Assembly (NCBI GenBank): GCA_004194705.1
Contig: SADC01001284.1
Span: forward strand, 372,001 to 436,000
Origin: Ditylenchus dipsaci
Taxonomy: Eukaryota > Nematoda > Chromadorea > Rhabditida > Anguinidae
Direction: 5' to 3'
DNA length: 64,000 nt
Shown: positions 58,342-64,000 of the stretch, piece by piece
Position numbering within the stretch: position 1 is the stretch's first letter
Layout: each line of letters begins with the position of its first letter
Notes under the pieces: model-generated
Seen by the model: the letters and a program-made list of their open reading frames with translations, nothing else
What the model was told of the DNA's origin: nothing
Databases searched by the model: none
Program-made: the position numbers and the translations under genes

Positions 58342-61300
58342 TTAGACAACACGTTCAGTCTGGTAGCTGATGTCTTGCTCTGAGTTAGTGTTGAATGGAT
58401 GTGTGATGTGGGCATCCTCTTCAGCTACACGCATTCGATCGTACACCAACATGGTGGGAATAGCATACAGAATGGTCTGCACGATCATGAACATCTGCAA
58501 AGTATACACACTGTATTTGACCAGTTGTTAACTTGAAGTCGCATACTTCTCTTGTTTGTACCACACCGAAATTTTTTCAATGTTTCTGAATTTCATTCTT
58601 TTTGTGGCTTTTTCAAGATCTTTCACGTCGTAATTTCTCTTTCTGACATTTTTTGGCAACTTATCAATTACCGTATTTTCTCTAATAGACGCACTCCCAC
58701 TATGAGGGGTTGAGTAATATAAACGGACACCCATCTATTAGAGAGAATACTTGTTTTAACTGGTGTTAGAAAAGGACTTTGGGCTCATTATTTAAAATAA
58801 AAATTTTCTATTATAAAAATTCTAACACATAGCTTTTGTAGCCCTGCTTTTCCTCTTCAAAACTATATATCAAGTTTTTATTTGTTATAATACATGTCTC
58901 GTACTTTAGCTTCAAACACTAGTAAGGTCATTTTGAGAAGTTGACCAGCGTTTTCATCACTTTAACTGGTCAAATTTTTCATTAAATTTTAAGCGTCACG
59001 ACAACATTTCATCATGATGTTGTAGCGCAGCTCAAGAGCTACGAAATTCATATTACAGAATAATTTTTGAAAATCTGAGTGTTGAGATATGGTCTTTTGT
59101 AAAAAATCAATTTCTTAAAAAATGAGCAAAATCTGAAAAATAGGAAAAAAACTTGCATTTGACTTTTGACTTCTTCGACTTCAACTTAACTTAACTTCAA
59201 CTTTCTTGGACTTAACCGACTTCTACGGTTACTTTTTGACATCGACTACTACTTCACTTCACATACATTTTTTCATATATTCTGTTCTTTTATCTCAGAT
59301 TTTTTACACTGTTCTGTAGCAGAGATTTCTATCTATCGATTGCGTAGTCAAACAGCCTGATCAAAAATAATTTTTGAGAAAAGAACAGCAAACTCACACT
59401 AAAAACCTTGGTTTGTTACCTCGGTATTTTTTAGTGGAGTTTTACCTTATATTTGGTGTGTTTTTTTTCTTGAAAATAATTTTTTATCAGGGGGTTTGAC
59501 CACTTTATCGATAAAGAAAAATCTCAGCTACAAAACGGTGTAAAAGCGTCTGAGATGAGAAAACAAAATATGTGAAAAAATGTGTGTGAAGTGAAGTAGC
59601 AGTGGATAGCAAAAAGTACCCGTAGAAATCCCCCCCCCCTAGAAAAAATCGTGATCCAACTTGACCAGAAACTAGTATTAATAATTGAAATTATTACCCC
59701 AGTGAACACATAACCAGCTGAATGACCATCTTTTGGCACGTGACTAAATGTGGACCAATGTTGAACAAAATGTGAGAATCAATAAAAAGTAAAGTCACCT
59801 AGCATATCCAAAAGCTAGCCAAAATGAGATGGCACATAAAATTGATAGGATGGACGAATATACAAATTCCTAAGAAGAAAATTCAGTTCTGATCAATTGT
59901 GAGCACGCTGCTGGTAAACCGACCACAATATTCCAGGATAAAGTGCCCCCTGACACTGTGAACACTATAGGCTCATTTTTGTCCAGCATGAAGACTACCT
60001 ATAAGGTCATGCTTCGTTTAGGTTAGGTTCATTGGCTCATTGATCAAGCAAAAAAAAATTAAACATACTGTAGCTAGGGTGCTGATGATTAATGATAAGA
60101 AGGTGACAAACCTTAAAAAAGTGGTATTACGATAAATCTTTTCATTGCCACCTCTCTGATTCAAAATCGTGTTCCTGGCATTAGCAGCTACCCTTCAATT
60201 GGAAGCTAGTGAGATGCAAAACGTTATGGAACTTGCCTGAGAGCAGTCTTCAAAAAATGGGTCAAAGACACAATCCCGAAAACACGATTTTGAATGAGGT
60301 GACGATTAGAGAATTTACGTTAAATGTATGTGGACCTAGATCAAACATGGCAACCAGACCAATGTCACCTTTAGAGTATTTTTTTTGTGCGAAAAGTATC
60401 ACTTTTAAAATATGTCTCATAACGAATTCCATAAAAGCGGCATTTTGTCTAGTTTCCATAAAATATCCTACCACAGAACTCCGCTTCCATCCACAGAACT
60501 CGCCGTGCCCAGACATATCAGCAGAATGACGGCATTCACCTGGACAAATTAAGATACACACACTTTTGGAATTTTATTAAAACTGTGGCCTATTTCGCCA
60601 CTAGTGAATTTTTGCCTTGATCGCCTTGTTGATTTTGCTTCCATTTTTTCTGACTTAAAAAAAAAGACATACATTTGAGCCCTTACTGGCCTATCCTGTG
60701 TCTAAAGCTCCGATTTAAAGTTTTCTAGCCCTTTTTTGCAAAATTTAAAAAAAAATCTTGAAAAAAATATCAAAAAATTGACAGGGTACAAGGGCAACAA
60801 AAATCCCTAGTAGTGGAATGCGGCCAAAATTCAATTACAGATTGGACAGGCTTGAACAGGTGGGGGTACTGAACACAGATCCACTTCTCCATAACTCTTT
60901 TAGCATTGGAAGTTGGTTGCTAGATGCACAAAAAAACTACCTTCCCAATAGCCAAAAACAATAACAATCGATTTGGGTGTTTGTTACAAACAAATAACAG
61001 TAAAAATTGATAGCGAGTAAGGAAATTTCGGTCAATCAGTTGCTATTATTGCTTGCATTTTTATCGCAGAATAATAATGAATGGCAGGCATGATGAAATG
61101 GGTGATGAAAACGAAGTAAACATGAGATCTATATAACTGTTTATTAAGACAGACCACAATTAAATTAAACTTGGTAGCAAACGTAGTTGCACGGATCCGC
61201 CCGGCACCATATTCGCATGTGATCAATGGTGGCGCTGTTACCGGTGCCATGCGCTGGCTACATCTCACATGAGCAAACAAAAAGTAAAAAAATCAATAAC

Positions 61301-62742
61301 TAAAGTGCTTCCTTGCAAAGATTACTGCCTCAAATAAAAAAAGTTCAAGCTTTCTGGCTTTGGTCTTGGGGGCCGGTACAGGCCTTATGCAGAGCCATGA
61401 TTTTATGTACAGGATGGACAAATTATTCCAGCCGATTTGAAATTCCTATAATTATTTTTTTCTTATTTCTAAGAAAACAAATTTCGACTCATTCGATAGC
61501 GTTGAATCTGCGGTTCGGTTTGACACCAAAAAGAAACATTTGATTCAACTTTAGTGCTGAGGTAAGCTAATTTAAATCGAAAATGACATTTTTTAGCAAC
61601 ATACAGGGTGTAGTAGTCGAAATTTCGATGAATTGTATGTCATCCTAAAAAAGCTTTATCACTATTTTGTAGTGCAGATCATGAGCTTCAAAACACACTT
61701 CACCGAACTTTTTCGACGTAAAGGTGTTGCGATATGATGCTTTTAAAAAATGTCCATTAAAAATTGAACCCAAAAATATGAATTTTACTTTAAATTTTGC
61801 ATTTTGAAAATCTGTGGGTCAGCTGCTACAAGACGTCAATCAGTTGCAAAAGAAGGTTTGCGCTTTCTTATTTACAGGTCCGTGTGCAATTAGAGAAGTT
61901 ATTCACTTATTTATTATTTGGCCATGTATGTTTTTTCAAAAAAAAAACTAAGCGGGCCGTGAATTTTCGGGCCTGTGTCCACCCCTGGTTACAGCAATTT
62001 TGAAAGTGTCAGATTGGGGGGGGGATTATTTGCTACTAGCGCTGGCTAATTTTGTACAAAATTTTACTTTTCTGAGACTCTTGGAAAATTCGAATGACAT
62101 CGAAAATGTCCCTTTTTCCAAAATTTTATTTATGTTGGCCGGTCGAACTTTTGGTCATCTTTTTGCAGCCGACTTACTGGCTAGACGAAGTACACTTTAA
62201 AAAAATTCTAATAAAAACTAAAGAATTTTCTGCGCTGCTTTTACATTGTTCTTAGTAGTTTCGCAGAAAATTTCCCTTTGGATGTGAAGACGACCCACAT
62301 TTTTCTGAACCGAAAGATATTGTCTTGGTGCAAATTTTCTTATGCAAAAAGCAAATCAAGCCAATGAAAACAAGGCAAAAACATAGCAGAAAATTTTTAA
62401 AGTATTGGACTGTATTGGAATTTGTTTAACTTTTTTGATAGTACTTGGTCTTGTTTGTGGGCCAGCTGCTAGAAGACGTCAATCAGTTGCAAAAGAAGGT
62501 TTGCCCTTTCCCATTTACAGACCCGTGTGCAATTAGAGAATTTATTCACTTATTTATTATTTTTTATTATATATTATTATTTATTCATTTATTTATTGAC
62601 AATATCATAGCTCTGTGTAATGTTGCTTTGCTGGTATAACAGGCACTTTCTCAGTGCTATTCTCATCGATCATGTGCAAGGCGAGCAATGCATCCAGGGA
62701 AAATGTCAGACATACAGCCAGTGAAAACAGCTGAATAAAAAT
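58342..62742 (-). CDS. Unknown four-TM protein (MARVEL/tetraspan-like), partial exon model
   Basis: Minus-strand exons with GT-AG borders, in coding order. 62742-about 62640: LFSLAVCLTFSLDALLALHM, then IDENSTEK. 60540-about 60490: VNAVILLICLGTASSVDGSG. 59869-59799: EFVYSSILSILCAISFWLAF, then GYA. 59743-59698: SHVPKDGHSAGYVFTG. 58494-58342: MFMIVQTILYAIPTMLVYDR, then a polar tail with stop. The last three join in phase, giving helix, short loop, helix, cytoplasmic tail. Four hydrophobic helices in all suggest a MARVEL or tetraspan-like layout, but no diagnostic motif is visible. A segment near 61265-61175 (MAPVTAPPLITCEYGAGRIR) and one near 59998-59900 could be further exons. The first acceptor sits about 10 bp from the end of a transposable element. 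Confidence 0.5.
58669..58752. repeat. Paired TACCGTATTTTCTCTAATAG ends
   Basis: TACCGTATTTTCTCTAATAG and, 60 bp on, CTATTAGAGAGAATAC form a very small element of that family. It lies just upstream of the 58795-59135 dispersed repeat. Confidence 0.75.
58795..59135 (+). repeat. Second copy of the dispersed repeat at 28480-28830
   Basis: Shared blocks include TCATTTTGAGAAG, CGTTTTCATCACTTTAACTG, GTTGTAGCGCAGCTCAAGAG and TGAGATATGG, in the same order and orientation. Overall identity is perhaps 80% by eye. Neither copy has an open frame. Confidence 0.85.
61811..62567 (+). repeat. Direct duplication of a 110-bp coding-like segment
   Basis: 61811-61921 and 62457-62567 are about 90% alike. Both are open on the plus strand, reading (V)GQLLxDVNQLQKKVC, then PCAIREF(V)IHLF. 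The intervening DNA is not duplicated. It may be a repeated exon of an unrecognised plus-strand gene or part of a repeat. It lies in an intron of the minus-strand gene. Confidence 0.6.
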
Positions 62743-62749
62743 TATTATC

Positions 62750-63925
62750 ACGGGGATTCCTGACTGTAACGACGGTTTGCCCTGGTTCAGTTTTTCATGA
62801 GGAACATGAATATCACAAAATTCGGCCTCCCAACTAAAGCTTGTTGCTTTCGAAAAGCCCAATTGCCCCGACTACTCGTTGAGGTCATGTATGTTTTTTT
62901 CTTTGGGCTGCTAAACAGTGAATTTATTTAGTGCAGCATTTTCTCTTGTAAACATAACGAATCCTTTTGTCTGGGGCTTCTAATGGTGTGTTATGTGCCT
63001 ACATACGAAAAATTTATCATTTAAAGATTCAAAAGAATCAAATAAGTGTGTTTCAAAAAATTTACAAATTTATGAAAGGTATGGAAATTTTTTGCGCAGA
63101 ATCGTGTAACCGTAATACGGACTCTACATTCAGAATATACTTCTATGAAGTCATATTAAATAAGCTTTTGAACTTTTTAGCAAAAGTAAAAACGAGCTCA
63201 AAAAATTACGGAAAACACAGTTTGACGTAAAACAATCGCAAACTAGAAATTCTGACACCGGATTCATGTTTACCACGACCAATTTACTTGCTGCTCTTTG
63301 AATTTACTGCTCTTTGAATCGAAAAGTCACTGTGGAATCTCAAATTCCGTTCGAGACAAAAAATATATAATTTTTTTGTCTCGCATGGCATTTGCGATTG
63401 GACTGTGATTTTTTTCAATTTAGAGAGCAGTTTATTGAGCAAATTGGCTATGCTAAACACGAAACCGATGTCGGAATATGTTTTACGTCAAGTATTTCAC
63501 GTCAAACTGTGTTTTACAACATTTTTTGGTCTCGTTTTTACTTTTGCTAAACATTTCAAAAGCCTATTTTATATGACTTCAAAGAACTTTAGGGTGCCAT
63601 TTTTTATGCAGATTGTGAATTTAGAGTTCACTTTAAGATTACATGAAATTTTCTATACCTTTTATACATTTGTAAATTTTTTTAAACAGACTTTTTTGGT
63701 CCTTTTGAATCTTTAGTTGATAAATTTTTCGTATGTAGGCAAATAACACCCCATTAGATACCTCAGACAAAATGATTTGTTATGTTTACAAAAGAAAATG
63801 CTGCACTAAATAAATTCACTGTTTAGCAGCCTAAAGAAAAAAACAATCATGACCTCAACGAGTAGCCGGGGAAATTGGGCTTCTCCAGGGTAAACCGTCG
63901 TCACAGTCAGGAATTCCCGTGTTAA
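62750..63925. mobile_element. Long-TIR element, TTAACACGGGAA termini, no transposase
   Basis: Arms of roughly 480 bp meet near 63330. The right end reads ATTCCTGACTG in inverse and ends CCCGTGTTAA; the left starts CACGGGGATTCCTGACTG. The left arm carries an extra block of about 60 bp (62790-62850) missing from the right. Its terminal word matches the transposon at 29213-33025, so it is likely a non-autonomous relative. The final 75 bp of the window show nothing I can name. Confidence 0.85.
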
Positions 63926-64000
63926 TTTGTTTGTATGTACCTCGTTTCACAATTGAAATTACTGGCACACTGTCTGTGGGCAATTTAAAGTTTATTTTAA

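Noticed and set aside
62605..62862. Single 85-residue minus-strand ORF as a complete protein
   Set aside because: Its N-terminal part is read from the arm of the TIR element; only the part after the acceptor at 62742 looks like a real exon.

Overview
This is nuclear DNA from an animal, most likely a nematode. It is AT-rich by eye, its genes are split into short exons by GT-AG introns (many only 45-60 bp), and recognisable exons carry animal-only families: F-spondin, muscle troponin I, a DEG/ENaC sodium channel, a histone stem-loop binding protein (SLBP) and a MAM-like membrane protein. A Kunitz domain between the TSP1 repeats of F-spondin, the troponin I text KPEWSKKGK and the CDF..PCCW motif of the MAM-like protein all point to nematodes. 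That placement is inference; no rRNA or mitochondrial gene is present to confirm it.

Layout: 0.5-4.0 kb, 3' half of F-spondin (+). 4.1-9.4 kb, stacked fold-back elements. 9.4-15.6 kb, troponin I (+), whose introns hold a Tc1-like fragment and several palindromic elements. 17.8-24.6 kb, a DEG/ENaC subunit (+), with a GC-richer foreign-looking block in one intron. 24.9-28.2 kb, exons of an unknown membrane protein (-). 29.2-33.0 kb, a long-TIR DNA transposon, probably Mutator-like, hosting younger elements. 35.6-39.7 kb, a MAM-like type I membrane protein (+). 40.0-41.5 kb, a small multi-pass protein (+). 41.5-45.5 kb, repeats. 45.6-50.4 kb, mitochondrial succinate-semialdehyde dehydrogenase (+), converging on SLBP (-, 55.5-51.4 kb). 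55.9-57.3 kb, two more palindromic elements. 58.3-62.7 kb, exons of a four-TM protein (-). 62.7-63.9 kb, another long-TIR element.

The genes do not form a pathway; each looks like an independent housekeeping, muscle, membrane or extracellular-matrix gene. The striking feature is the density of inverted-repeat DNA: more than 25 palindromic or TIR elements from at least five families, often nested. One recurring type has ends or cores built from short words repeated in tandem and mirrored. One insertion (29580-30007) can be shown directly against its empty site in the opposite arm of its host transposon.

A caution for any reader: several conserved genes (SSADH, troponin I, DEG/ENaC) show single-base frame slips, mostly at or next to short homopolymers. 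Because the protein on both sides stays conserved, assembly indels are the likeliest cause, and exon models here are homology-guided readings by eye rather than clean ORFs.
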